Positions 51,201 to 62,300 of a stretch of DNA of 64,000 bases are shown here, in pieces. This stretch comes from Coturnix japonica (Eukaryota; Chordata; Aves; Galliformes; Phasianidae): contig NC_029547.1 in NCBI RefSeq assembly GCF_001577835.2, positions 57,191,222-57,255,221 of the forward strand, given 5' to 3'. The position numbers and the translations under genes are program-made. Every line of letters begins with the position of its first letter. The first letter of the stretch is position 1. Under the pieces are notes generated by a model. That model saw nothing but the letters and a program-made list of their open reading frames with translations, was not told the origin of the DNA and made no database searches.

Positions 51201-53344
51201 AGAAGTTCATGATGACCCTCCGCCCTCTCACAGAAAGAATGCCAAGGCTGCTGAAGAAGAAGTCAACTTCCTTCTTCCCTCGGAGCGCCTCAGCAAAGAC
51301 GAGCAGGGTCTCATGGATGCACTGCTCTCTACGATTGGTGCACGGAAGGATGCTTTCAGCAATCTCCTCAAAGTCCAGTGGATACCTCGAACATCGTAAC
51401 GCAAAAACAAACCCGGAACCATACCACATCACTCCCTGCAGGAAAGGCAGGGAAGCCTTGCCACCTGCTTCCCCAGTGGCTGATGGGCTGGGGAGAGCTG
51501 GGCAAATAGGCTGGTGCCCAGGGGAGGGGCAGCGCTGGACTGCTGCGTGTGCACCACTATCCCCAGCACTCTCCAGCTGCAAGAGACTTTGCTCTTGCCA
51601 TGTCACAGGGATTTCACGCATGAGCAAAATGCTGGCATTTTCAGTAGAGTAAAGCAAAGCAAAATTTTTCTTAACGAGGAATTTTGGCCTTAGGCTTCTT
51701 CAGCTTGTAAAATCTCTGGATGTGAAAGCTCATCTGGAACAATGGCTTATCTCACATCCAGAACCCCATCCTTTCCAGCGGCGGCACGAGCTGGCCACAA
51801 CTGCAAAGCTCCCAATCCCGATATCCACCGCCTGAGAAGTCAAAACAAGAAGAGGGAACCATGGGCCAGTGCTGGGTTTGGAGGTGGGGAAGATGCTGGG
51901 ATGACCTGCTGGCCCTGGGCATGGTGCTGTGCGCCTGCCGCCACTGCGGTGCAGAGGGACGAGCTGGGCAACGAGTAGGCAGTAAGGCTCACTTCTTCTC
52001 CTGCAGTTCGTCTGCAAACATACTTGGATGTGGCGCTCCACACTCTGCAGATTTCTGGAAGCAACAAGGATCCATCACGCTTGGAGCTCGCAATGCCCAA
52101 CCACTCTGAAACCCTTCCCCACAGAGGAGAGAGCGATGTCACCAAGCTCTCCCTTGCCCTCAGCAGAAGCTACTGCGCTGCTGTAGCTTCCCAGCACAGC
52201 TCCTGACCGTGCCCAGCAGCGGGAAAGTGCACACTGCGCCCGGGGCGGGTCCTGGAGAGGAAGGGAATGCGCTCTGGGAAGGGGGGTCCTGGCACTGGCT
52301 GCGGCCTGAGCTGCCAGAAGCAATCCTGTAGCCCGGGCATGGCTCTGCTCGCACACACCAGGCCCCTCCTGGGTCCCTTCCCCAGCTGCCAGCCCCAGCT
52401 TTCACACCTCGTCTCCTCTCTGTCTTTGCTACCACATGCGTGCCCAAGGGTCTCCCGAAGCCTTACCCGAGGTGTGAGTTTTCATGTTTTCTTTGTTTTT
52501 GTCTGTGCCGTGGGTGCTGTGCCTCCGGCGTCGTCCGCGTCTGTGTTCAGGCCCCGTCCTGCGGCGGCCTGGCCCGCGCGAGGGGGTCGTCGGTCCCTCG
52601 CCCGGTTTGGTTCCGCGTTTTCCTTCTTTCTGTGCTTGGTGGGGCTTGTGTTTTGGCTCCCGGTTGCTCCGGCGCGTGTCTGCTGCTTTCGCCTTCCCCC
52701 CGTCGCTTGTCCTGGCATTATGCCGTGGTCCTTCCCAGGTTCGCCACCTGCGGCTCCTCCTGCGCCTGTGGGGTCCCCTATGCAGTCTCTCCCTGCCGCT
52801 GCTGCTGCCTCGGCTTGCTGTTGCCGCCCTGCCTCGGACGGCCTAGCGCTGCAGGGCTGTGTTTGCTTCCAGCGGGCCGCCTCGCCCTTCACATTTCTTC
52901 GGGGTGCCTTGCTTCTTGCCTGGGTTGCCGGCCTGCGTGCCTTTGCCCTCCTGTTGTTCGTTTCCCGATCGGCGCTCCCTGAGCCCTGCGTGTTTCGCTT
53001 GGCGTTCTTCTCCAGCCAGCTGGGTAGCTCTTCTCTCACCTGCGTCACGGTGGAGCCGCGGTGCCGCTGTCGCCTCAGGCTGTTTGTCTTCTGTCTGGTC
53101 GGGTGGCCTGCGAAGCGCTGGCCGAGGGCTGCCCTTCGCCGTGCCCGTTCTGTCCGGGTCTTCCTGATTAAGCCGAACAGCTCGCGCGATTAGGATTCCG
53201 AACCAAAGTGAGAGAAGAGCAGTGGTATCCTGCAACACGACGCACTCACCGCGTCCTTTCTCGCGCGAGTCCTTTGTCCCTGCTGACATAGGGCTGGCAC
53301 AACGCGGTGTGCTCCACGGTCCGCTTCGCTCCCTCTGCCTCCAT
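48289..53344 (-). CDS. CCDC81-like gene D (inverted copy of A; status uncertain)
   Basis: Minus-strand exons by homology: possible exon 1 53344-53250, exon 2 52054-51993, exon 3 51831-51676, exon 4 about 51397-51141, exon 5 51023-50938, exon 6 50496-50405, exon 7 about 50180-49975, exon 8 49738-49635, exon 9 49485-49343, exon 10 48946-48768, exon 11 48469-48289. Exons 5, 6, 8, 10 and 11 are open; exon 10 (NPFHRQLEGDPRPSFSVRRE) matches A closely. Exons 2-4 and 9 carry several 1-4-base indels against A (exon 9 is 143 instead of 138 bp) while base substitutions there are few. Taken literally this is a pseudogene; the pattern suggests consensus errors. The stop at 48291-48289 comes before the minisatellite, so the C-terminus is shorter than in A. 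The first exon reads MEAEGAKRTVEHTA, unlike MEVVGVFRYLLF in A, and its donor phase does not fit exon 2. Confidence 0.65.
50929..51023 (-). other. Exon 5 of gene D with donor, reference point for the gap in gene A
   Basis: The exon is identical in reading to exon 5 of A (DPKMMNMIAFRGKNKFTRRS). The 829 bp that follow in D (50929 down to 50101) show what is missing in the gap at 2057-2906, namely exon 6 (IEVQEPKTFRRLSSLKPRRD) and the 5' part of exon 7. Confidence 0.7.
52480..53190. other. GC-rich, A-depleted block in the 5' part of gene D
   Basis: In 52501-53160 I count 26 A in 660 bases (about 4 %), while T makes up roughly a quarter to two fifths of sample lines. CpG is frequent. The block has no counterpart in gene A, where exon 1 joins intron 1 directly. 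Long frames on both strands (for example 52843-53289 minus) are by-products of the composition: the minus strand is T-poor and so lacks stop codons. It could be a large insertion, an expanded degenerate repeat, or part of an unrelated CpG island. Confidence 0.6.
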
Positions 53345-53862
53345 GTTGTCCCTCTTGCTCAGTCGTTGGACAAGCAGCATTCTCCACATCGAGGACGGCT
53401 TGCGTACCTTATCGTTCAAATAGGGTTCGCTGCCTTTCCGCCTGGCTCGGGCTGAGAGCGACGCGCTCTAGGGCAAGAGCAGGAGCAGCGCTGACTATAG
53501 CAACAGCACCGGCATTCTCGCACCACCCTCTGGCTTCAGGCTCGGCAAATGTGGCTGGGTTGGATTATTCGCTATGGGGAGATCAGCGACATCAGGAGCC
53601 TGAGCCTCACTTTCGTTGATCTGGTCCTGGGTCTGTGTGCTACGAGGGCCTGGGTGGAGATCTCGCCATGGGCTCACGATGTTCCTTCTCTTCACCATCT
53701 TGGTGCCCAAGCAATGGCGCCGGCGGCAGCCCAGCAATCTTGCCCCCTAGGGTGGCCATGCTGCTGACTGCTTGTCCTCTGTATCTGCAGCCAGGCTACA
53801 CTCATTGCTGGCCATGAAAGAAACTTCTAGGATGCACAGAAGGAAAGTGTGGTCATGCTGAA
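53345..53862 (-). promoter_or_regulatory. 5' flank / probable 5' UTR of gene D
   Basis: In reverse complement it aligns in patches with 1-434 upstream of gene A, up to CTTCAGCATGACCACACTTT at both outer ends, and through GCTTGTCCAAC just before the ATG. Divergence is well above that of the arms, so this part was not renewed with the arm. Confidence 0.4.
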
Positions 53863-54240
53863 GGAGCTCTGTGCACTTGAGGGCAAGATGGCTGCCCGAT
53901 GCACCAAGGGCAAGCATGAAACATCGCAAAAGCCCCTTGCATGCCCCAGGTGATCCCCGATGAGCGTGATTAAATTCCACAGCCATCTGCAAAAGGGGGA
54001 CCCACAACTGCCATGGCAAATGGGCTGCTGCGAGCTGTCCCAGCACGAAGCACCTTCAATGTGCATTCTCCAACGCATGCTCAGTTTCATGAGACAGGAC
54101 TCTCCACTTCCAAAACTCTCTGATCAACACCACACCGAGCCCCACTGTCTTGAGGACTATAAGCATTGCTCTAGAACAGATACACTAAAGCAATGAGACG
54201 CCCTCATAGGTGGATGGAAAGTGGAGATGTCTACCACCCC

Positions 54241-54765
54241 TGTCACGGCGTTATCCCTAGATATCAGTCCGTGATGGGGGGCACAGGCCTCGGGAAAAGG
54301 AAAAAATGGAGACAAAAGAGCGAGGGAAAAAAGGAAGGCCCCGGCCCCGGCTGCCCCGGGACACTCGCTCCGGGAGAGGGGGAAGGGCAGAGAGCGAGCA
54401 GACAGCTTTAACGAAAACACAACGGCAACGATGTGAGGAGGAACGGGAATTGACTAAGTGCAACCAAATCAAAGGAAATGAGAGAGACGAGAGTGCCCAA
54501 AGTAGGACTCGAACTAGGACAGTGCGGGGGAAGGACGTGGCGAGCTGAGAACGGCCGCAGGCAGAGAGCGGCTGGGTCCGGTCCGGAGTCCCACCCGCCT
54601 TCCTCCTCGGGCCGAGTCCTCCGGGGATGCCGCCCCTCCTCCGGGAACCCAAAATGACCCAAAAGGCGGTGACACGGAACCAGAACATTAACTCTTTAAC
54701 TGCCGCTGTTCCGCAGGATGTTCTGGTGTGAACACCGACAATAAAAATCACTAAACCACAACACA
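54241..54765 (+). mobile_element. CpG-rich ERV LTR (same type as at 5384)
   Basis: The segment starts TGTCACGGCGTTATCCC and runs through GTGATGGGGGGCACAGGCCT and a purine-rich GGGAAAAGGA part. It ends with TTAACTCTTTAACTGCCGCT followed by GGATGTTCTGGTGTGAACAC and AATAAAAATCAC. The order of blocks equals that of 5384-5932. Many CpG remain, so this copy is younger. No internal region is visible, so it is probably a solo LTR. Exact ends and superfamily are uncertain. Confidence 0.5.
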
Positions 54766-57700
54766 GGCCTTGTTTCTTTGCCTCCTGTGCCTGATTGATG
54801 GTGTGTCTGGAAAAAATGCAGATGTTCCTGAAATGTACCAATGATTTTAGTATTCATCATTGACCATAACAAGTCAAGTATACATTCTGTGATAGGGCAA
54901 TATGTAAGATCTGCCAGTTGACCTGTCTGTTTCTGTTCACGTCAAATTATGTAGGAAAAACCAAAGCCGTGCCAAGGTAGGTTCCATCTGTCACATCTTA
55001 GATAAACTCTCATGAATATGTTTTTCCTGATATCAAACACTAAATGCAATTTTGCAAAATGAATTTAATACAGTTTATCATACGAAAATCATGTATGGAT
55101 TTGTAACAGCATTAGCTCCCATGGACTCCCAAGTGTGCATGCCTATAATAGCAAGACTTTCCTGAAGGCATAATTGCACTGTTACAGCTGATATAGATCT
55201 TACAAAAATAAATGAGACCACAACCAAGAAAAATATTGCTTCTTCCTGCAGTACTTGCCTGCAGGTATTTGCATTTCCTCCCACCCAGGACTGATCAAGC
55301 TCAGCTGAACTGTATCTTGGGCTATGGCTAAATTAGGAGGAGGAAAACTTACTCTACATTTAACCTTCATTTGCTTTAAAAGAAAACACTCTACATGAAT
55401 TTTTCTTCATGTGCACTTAAAACTTCTTTACTTCTTAAATTCTGAATGAGATTTGCACTGATTTGATAGGAACTAAATCTGTAGTCACATGTCATCTGTG
55501 GTGCTTGGCTGTTCTTCTTTTGAAACAAAAAAGGGAAGTCTGATTTGATTTCAATGTGTCATGTACAGGATTAGCAGATGTTGCTGGTGTAAATGAAATT
55601 CAGACTTATTACACAGTGATGCTTTCAAGCATATGGAAGAAAAAGACACAACTTGGGTCATTTTAGAAACAGGAAGAAAAATTATATTGTTGAGATCTAG
55701 ATAATTTCAGGTATTCTTATTTATTACTTATGTATATTGCTCAGAAGGTAATGCCCTGCATCAGAAAGGATCTCTGGAGGTTATTCTGTCCCACACCGTG
55801 ACCCTACAAAGGACTAAATCAGAAGCTATATCCAGCTTCAGACTTGCATCAAGTCCTTGTGCAGCCAAGCTCTGAGTAACTTCATAGACTTCATTTATTT
55901 TTTTGTTCTCCTTAGAGAACGTGCTAACCTTTACAAGAATTCTGGAAATGCATGTGTTCCATTCCCTTAATAATATATGGCATAATACCAAAACTGAAAA
56001 TAAGCATCACATGATTAGTGTTCTTTACTGTGATATATGGCTCACATAAATACCTTTACTGTTCTCCCCAGAAGTGTGTTGAACAGTTTTATTCCATGAA
56101 AAAGGCAGAAAGACAAAATTAAGGTTTTCCGTTATTGTGAACTTCTACTTGGTTGAATTTATTAATCTATTTATTGTGTGTCTTCTCACTTACACCCCTT
56201 ATTCCAACTATGCTGTAGCACATGTTTATTAATCAACCAAATCCATACAACTAAAAGCTGGCATCGTATTATAGGAAGGCGAAAGAATCTGTTTAACTCA
56301 AGCACGTGTTCTGAAGGACCGTTTTCTCCCTCTCTGCATCCATCCTGCAAGTTGTCTCTAGCTGAAATGAAGACACAAAACTGAACACAGTCAGGAGGAA
56401 GTTGTGTGTAGGTCCACACATTCAGTGTCTTCACTGCAAGATGTCCACTTGCAAGGAGTGGCATGATGAAAACAGATAAGCAGGGGGAGAAGCAAAGAAA
56501 AGAAAAGAAGGAAAAAGAGATTGTCACCAAAGCTGCAATCTGGATAGGCCGTGACTGTCACTCTTCACTTAGAAATGCAGTTTTTTGACGATTTCTTCGT
56601 TGAAAGAAACCTTGGACCATGTAACTTTACAATCAGGCTACTTCTGTATTCTAGGATACAATTTGTTCACAATGCTGGTAACTTCAGAGAACTGTACCAA
56701 AAATAGAAAACTCTATATCTAGAATATAGTATGTTTTCTGTACCTGGTGTTTTGTAAAAGAAATAGCTTACAAAAGCCCTGAATTTTGGCTCACTGGATA
56801 GATCAAACAGAAGCATTAACATATACTGTAATGATAAATGAAAAGGGAACATTTTATTGGAACAAATAACAAGGAATAGACAAACGCTCTAAATAGCTCC
56901 AAGGGGACACTGGTAAGTCACACACATACAGTCCTCATATCTTACCAAATGCATATTGCCAGTGACACGCTTGGACTCATTTTTCTATACATGCCCTTAG
57001 AAATGCCTTTAAGGACTAAATTTGTCCATTTTGCAAAAATCTGAAATTTCTCTTCTCTGAATGACTTGAAGTTATCCTTCTGACCACAAGCAATACATTT
57101 CGTCTCATAATAATATTCTGAAGTGCTTTCTTCAGTCTTCTAGAAATAAAAATAAGGAACAGTAATAAAAGATACCAAAGATGTGAAATATGAATCATCT
57201 GAGAGGAAACAGCAGCTGATCAGCTCGGATACCACAGTACATAAAACACTAGGACATATGTTGGTAAAAGAAGGGACAGAATAATAGTTGTGTTGAATGC
57301 AATCAGAACCTTTTCATGCCAGCACAGCCAAGCTTTGTGCCACTGCTGTCATGACCCTCCTGCAGTCCCTTTGGAGGGGCTTTTAACTCTGCTCAGTGGG
57401 AGTGTGGCACTGTGTTGTTCATAGTGTGAGAAAAGTGATCTGCTATTGCAGGCACAAATAGGTCACAAAGCTGACTCTCATTCCCTGGGACTTAGACACA
57501 GAGGAGGAAAAGGGTGACTTCCTTGAGTTGGAATGAAAACGATGTGCCAGCTTCCTCTGAGCAGGAAATATCAGTTTCTCGCTATCCAAAGCAAGGACTG
57601 ACACTGTGCTTGATTTAAATGGATCTGCAGTTTTCATGGAACCCTAATTCTGTGAGCCTGATAAGGTGAAATTAACACTCATCTTGTATTTGCGAGGTGT

Positions 57701-59520
57701 CATTTTACCAAAACACTACATGTAGCTCCATTTTGGACAACAAGCACCAAGAGTTCTGGGCAGATAATCCCAAGAGTACAGGCTGGAGTTAGTAAGATAA
57801 ATAAGAAAATGCTGACCTATGGCTCAAAGGTGAAAGAAACTTCTGTGTTTATTTTTTTCTTTTCTCAGAGCAGTCATTTCTTATTATCAGGCTATGGGAG
57901 TCGTGTCATAATCCAACTCCATACAACTTGAAATAAAGGATTAAACAAGGAAAAGTGGATTTAAATTCATGTCATTTCTCGTCAATGTCATCACTCCTAC
58001 ACATTTTAGTACGACTGTGTTTTAGCTGAAATACATAAAACCTGCTGCTGAATTTATTGTAGGTTAGTAGTTACTTTATTATATACTGAGTGACGTGTTG
58101 TACATTTGCAACCTATAAAATTAATTACTTTATTCCTGCGCATATAAAAGAATGCAATATAAAAATGGTGAAAACTACCACTTCAATCTGCTTCCAGATA
58201 CCTACAGAAGTGTATTGGTGCAAGGGCTTTTGAGCGTGGCAGCTCCCATGTTTGTCAGTAACAATCACCACTGCTCAGCACAGTCCCAAAGAGCCCCTTG
58301 TTTGGATGCTGAGCCCCTGGCTCGCGTTGCCCCTCCAAGCATGGAGCTGACCTGCTTAGCTTGTCTGCTCTGGATGGGAAGTTTTTGCTGTTGGGAATTT
58401 GAAGCTGTTCAGGTTGCTACTATTGGACTCAGCCAATTAAACCTTTTGTGTATTGTAAAGGTTAATGAGTTCATCCTGGGAATGTAGCATTTACTAATTG
58501 CTTTTCTTTGTTTTGGTTTGGTTTTTTTGGTTTTTTTTTGTTTGTTTGTTTGTTTGTTTGTTTGTTTTTTCCTGCTCTAGTTCTGTAAATTTGTTCAGTC
58601 CCTCAATTAAAGGTAATGAAAAATTACCTGGCAGCTGTTTTGGAAAGAATCCAGAGAAAATATCCTCCAACCCTTGTCCCTGTGACAAATTAGAGGCCAT
58701 GTAAGTACTTTAGAGCAAAAGATATTTAATCACAGGTGTGGTTTCTGGCCTGTGTGGGTTTGCTAGATGTAGAGGTCAAAGTCTGTATCCTATATCCATG
58801 TGGGTGAACCCTAACCCAGTGCAGATACAGTGACGGTACTGGTCATCACCCAGCACCTCTCTATCAGTCACTCAGTCACTATTGCAGTCACTATCTTGAG
58901 TGACTGAGCACCCTTGAAGCAAACTTGAGCTGTGAACCTCATGATCTGGGGAGAGATAGCTCAGGATAAAAGATGTTTTTAGGTCAGTGAGGGATGTAGA
59001 ATGCTGGTGCTGTGACTGTGTGATCAACTCACCTTTTCAGTAGTAGATATGCTAAGAAGCCTAATGTATTCCTGGGATTCCTGGTGCATTTTCATCAACA
59101 ACTCACTGCAATATAAATTTTTAATGTGTCTTGCTCACAGATTCAAAGGATATAATTATTCTATATTCTCAGTCTTTAAAACTAAATAAATTCTGGCTTT
59201 GAATAATACATTTGTGGGATTATCTTAGAGTCAGCAATCACTGTTTGGCTGATGCCTTGAGCTTCCCAAGTTTTTAAAGTCCTTTGCTACAGTAAATGAG
59301 AATAGAGATTTATCTACCAACATTTATATTTTTATTAATGTTTGTTAAAACAAGTTGTGATTGCTCTGACATTTAAAAGGTGCAACCATCATTTAACATA
59401 AATGCATGATTTTGTTAATTTTTATCTTTACAGTCAGTTTTGTTCATGTGCAGTTAAACCTTTCTCATAGTAAAAACAATATATTTCATTATTCCATTTC
59501 TATCGAATAAAATAAATAAG
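54766..59520. other. Gene-poor AT-rich DNA
   Basis: No exon, RNA gene or clear element supported. Weak antisense CR1-like similarity lies near 55765-55815. A perfect 10-bp stem CTCAGTCACT / AGTGACTGAG is at 58871-58880 and 58899-58908. Confidence 0.4.
58539..58566. repeat. (TTTG)n microsatellite
   Basis: Six to seven TTTG units after a T-rich lead. Confidence 0.85.
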
Positions 59521-59975
59521 ATCCTTTCCCTTCCCTTCCCTTCCCTTCCCTTCCCTTCCCTTCCCTTCCCTTCCACCTTTCCTTCCCTTCCCTTCCTTCC
59601 TTCCCTTCCTTCCCTTCCCTTCCCTTCCCTTCCCTTCCCTTCCCTTCCCATCCTTCCCCTTCTTCCCTTCCCTTCCCTTCCCTTCCCTTCCCTTCCCTTC
59701 CCTTCCCTTCCCTTCCCTTATCCCTTGCCTTCCCTTCCTCCCCTCTCCCTCCCCTCCCCTCCCCTCCCCCCTCCTCCCTCCCCTTCCCACCCCTCCCATC
59801 CCCTCCCACCCCCTCCCACCCCCTTCCCTCCCCTCCCTCCCTCACCCTCCCCTCCCTCCCCTCCCACCCCCTTCCCACCCTCCCCTCCCCTCCCACCCCC
59901 TCCCGCCCTCCCCCTCCCCTTCTCCTTACCCTTACCCTTACCCTTGCCCTTACCTTTACCCTTATCCTTCCCTCT
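59521..59975. repeat. Polypyrimidine tract: (TTCCC)n, C-rich, (CCCTTA)n
   Basis: About 450 bases almost free of purines on the plus strand. 59521-59713 is mainly TTCCC pentamers, 59730-59925 C-rich CCCCT/CCCACC units, 59926-59965 CCCTTA hexamers. The minus strand is a homopurine tract able to form triplex or quadruplex structures, and it gives spurious Gly/Arg/Glu/Lys frames. Confidence 0.95.
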
Positions 59976-61919
59976 TTTCCCAGAAAGATCTGGGAAACAA
60001 GCCACTGAAATGCACGTTACAAAAAACTGGCACAATGTCCAGCCTACTCCAATTCTTATGCCTGAGCATTCATTCCTAGTTTAATGGAACCTTAATGACA
60101 ATAACTCTTTTGGCTTCTTTTGGTTTACTTTTTCTTTTTTTTTTTCTTTTTATTTTCCCTGGAGTTTGATTTGCAGCAACTCCTTAGTCATAAGGAAAAG
60201 GTGATGACTGCAAACTCATGCCTTCTAAGGATCCTCTTGAACATAAAAATAACCAAATATTAGCAGATGGACATTTTCTATGTCTGTGACTGCTGTCACT
60301 GCTGTTACTAATGCTGTTCAGATCCCCATCTTGAATGGTATAATTGCCAAAATGATGCCCAGGAATAGAAGATAAATGCAGCTTAATGATAAAGTATTAA
60401 AATTCCCTCAGTATTTCAACAGGACATTAGTTCAGTGTTATTACAAAGATAACATTAAAGTATTAATTTTGGGAATGAGCCAACAGGTCATTTCTCTAGA
60501 ACTACAGTAAATTTGCATGGACACTCTTTCAGTCTCATCTGAAAAAAACAAAATCTCTCTGATTAGTAATCATGATGGCTGCTTTAAGAGGCCAATAAAG
60601 TGGAAAAATGGAAATTAATTCAGCCCATGTATAGTAAAAATTAGTTTGTGCAAAAAGTAAAAGTAGTGTCAGTATCTGCTAAATATAGAACATTTTTATT
60701 TAATTTTCAGTTCAGGTCATAAATCACTCTAAGTGAAATGAACATGATATATGATTCCACTCCACACCTGCATTATTCAAAGTTACACCACAGAAAACTT
60801 CTTCCTCATCTGCGAAGGCTGAGAAGACAAATTGCTAAGTTCAAACTTCATCTTCACTGCTGAAATACAGTTTTATGATGATGGCAGTTTATGATTTTTC
60901 AGTGTAAAGTCATTAAAGTTATTGAGGATTTGTGCCATTGCTGGAAATCCAAGCTTGAGTTTTCTAACCCCTGGTGTATGCACTTGTGCAAGCAACTAAT
61001 TTTCTTGTCTGTGAAGTTTTACACAGGTTTTTCAGAGCAGAGGAAAAGATGTTTTAAGGCAGAATACTACAAGTCTTCCTTCTCCAGTTGATATTGCTGG
61101 TTTTGGAGCATGCATTTACAACAACTAAATAGAAATGAAATGTTGTTTTCTTCGTGTGTCCCTTATTTTACTGAGATGTTGACTTCACACACTTAAAAGT
61201 GACAACAAATAGAAACATTACAACTTCCCAGAAAAAGGAAACTTTTTTTACTCCACGTCCCCCAATAAAATCTAGGCATGTTATCTTATAATCCTGTTCA
61301 CAGAAAGTGGTTATAATACTTCACAGGTCTTTCCTGGTGATTCAGGTTTTCCAGTGCTTACAATGTTTGAGCGCCAATCCATGAGAGCAACCTGCTGGCT
61401 TCATCAGGAGTTCAAATGTGCAGTGTGCTTCAGCTGAAACAGGCAGACTGATAAAACTATGTATAGACATAATTTTGTGAAAGATTCCTAATAGACACAC
61501 TTTGTTTATAGTAGCCAATAACATCAAAGATAAGGTTAATGTTAGTTCTCAGTGTGTCTGAGTAGAGCCGGGGCGTTCAGAATATTACGTCCTTAATATT
61601 AAATGTTAAAGAACACTTAAGAATATTGAAGAATTATTTTTACTCCACTTTTGGTAGATATTTCCCAACAAGCGAGGTAAATGGAATAAAATGTTGGTAC
61701 TTGCTTGACCGAGAGTCTTTTTATATATAGCAGATAACTAATGGTAAGTTTTCAAATAACATTGAGCCATTTGTCAATTTGTTTTAAATCAGACTCTGTC
61801 ACAGCTGTGTAATGCTTGCTACTAATATAAAGGTTTGGATGAATCATTTCTCTATGCATAATTCTTTTGTGGCAATTAGTCACAAAAGTGATAAAATATT
61901 AATGTCAGTTATTATTATC
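59976..61919. other. Intergenic, nothing recognised
   Basis: AT-rich DNA without supported exons or elements. Confidence 0.4.
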
Positions 61920-62300
61920 ATTACGTAGCATTCTGAGCCAATGGTTTGCCTGAGTTCCAGGAAATCCTGGAGGTTCACTCTTTTCCTATCGCAGAAGACA
62001 GCATACATCGCTTTACCTGCTGACAGCTGTGTCCTTAACTTTGTTTTCAATGAAGGAATTCATGTTATCATTCCATGGACTGCTGTTTTGACTCCAGCTT
62101 GTAAAGGTGACACCGTGTCTCATCACCAGTAAAGATGTGACACAGAAAACTGTCACCTTCAGCCTCATAGTGCTTCAGTAGATCCTGACAGTTTGTTCAT
62201 TCCCTTTCCTCCTGTCTAGATTTGACTTGTATGATCTCACTGGGTGAAGCAGGCTATTCAGCAAAAACAGTGGCACTGTCCACGTTTAGCAAAAAGACCT
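61920..62300 (-). mobile_element. Mariner (Tc1/mariner) transposase relic
   Basis: On the minus strand the translation contains HYEAEGDSFLCHIFTGDETR and LYKLESKQQSME. These are the mariner signature around the first catalytic Asp (TGDE) and the PESKxQSMEW motif. Further on comes YAVFCDRKRVNLQDFLELRQ, matching the FWDxxGV region with the second Asp. Frame changes and a stop after QSME separate these parts, so the element is dead. Terminal inverted repeats were not located, and only the middle of the transposase is visible. Confidence 0.85.

Larger units (their letters stand above)
41829..52475. repeat. Right arm of the large inverted repeat
   Basis: Reverse complement of 515-12485, inner edge at about 41829 and outer edge at about 52475 beside the intron 1 donor of gene D. 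Inner non-coding part 41829-48260 differs from the left arm mainly by substitutions and a few short insertions, for example an extra ACTTGAGACAGAACTTGGTG repeat-like insertion near 41965. Two patches in the outer part (about 49370-49640 and 51030-52475) differ mostly by single-base indels. Confidence 0.93.

Noticed and set aside
52267-53289. Long overlapping frames on both strands (up to 308 residues)
   Set aside because: They arise from the A-depleted composition, which removes stop codons. They have no domain and no shared frame with the CCDC81-like exons.
58871-58908. 10-bp perfect hairpin CTCAGTCACT / AGTGACTGAG
   Set aside because: It is too short to mean much alone and has no gene or element edge nearby.
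59926-59965. Telomere-like hexamers
   Set aside because: The unit is CCCTTA (GGGTAA on the other strand), not the vertebrate CCCTAA, and it grades into the neighbouring TTCCC tract.
59454-60035. Gly/Arg/Lys/Glu-rich long frames on the minus strand
   Set aside because: They are translations of the homopurine repeat.
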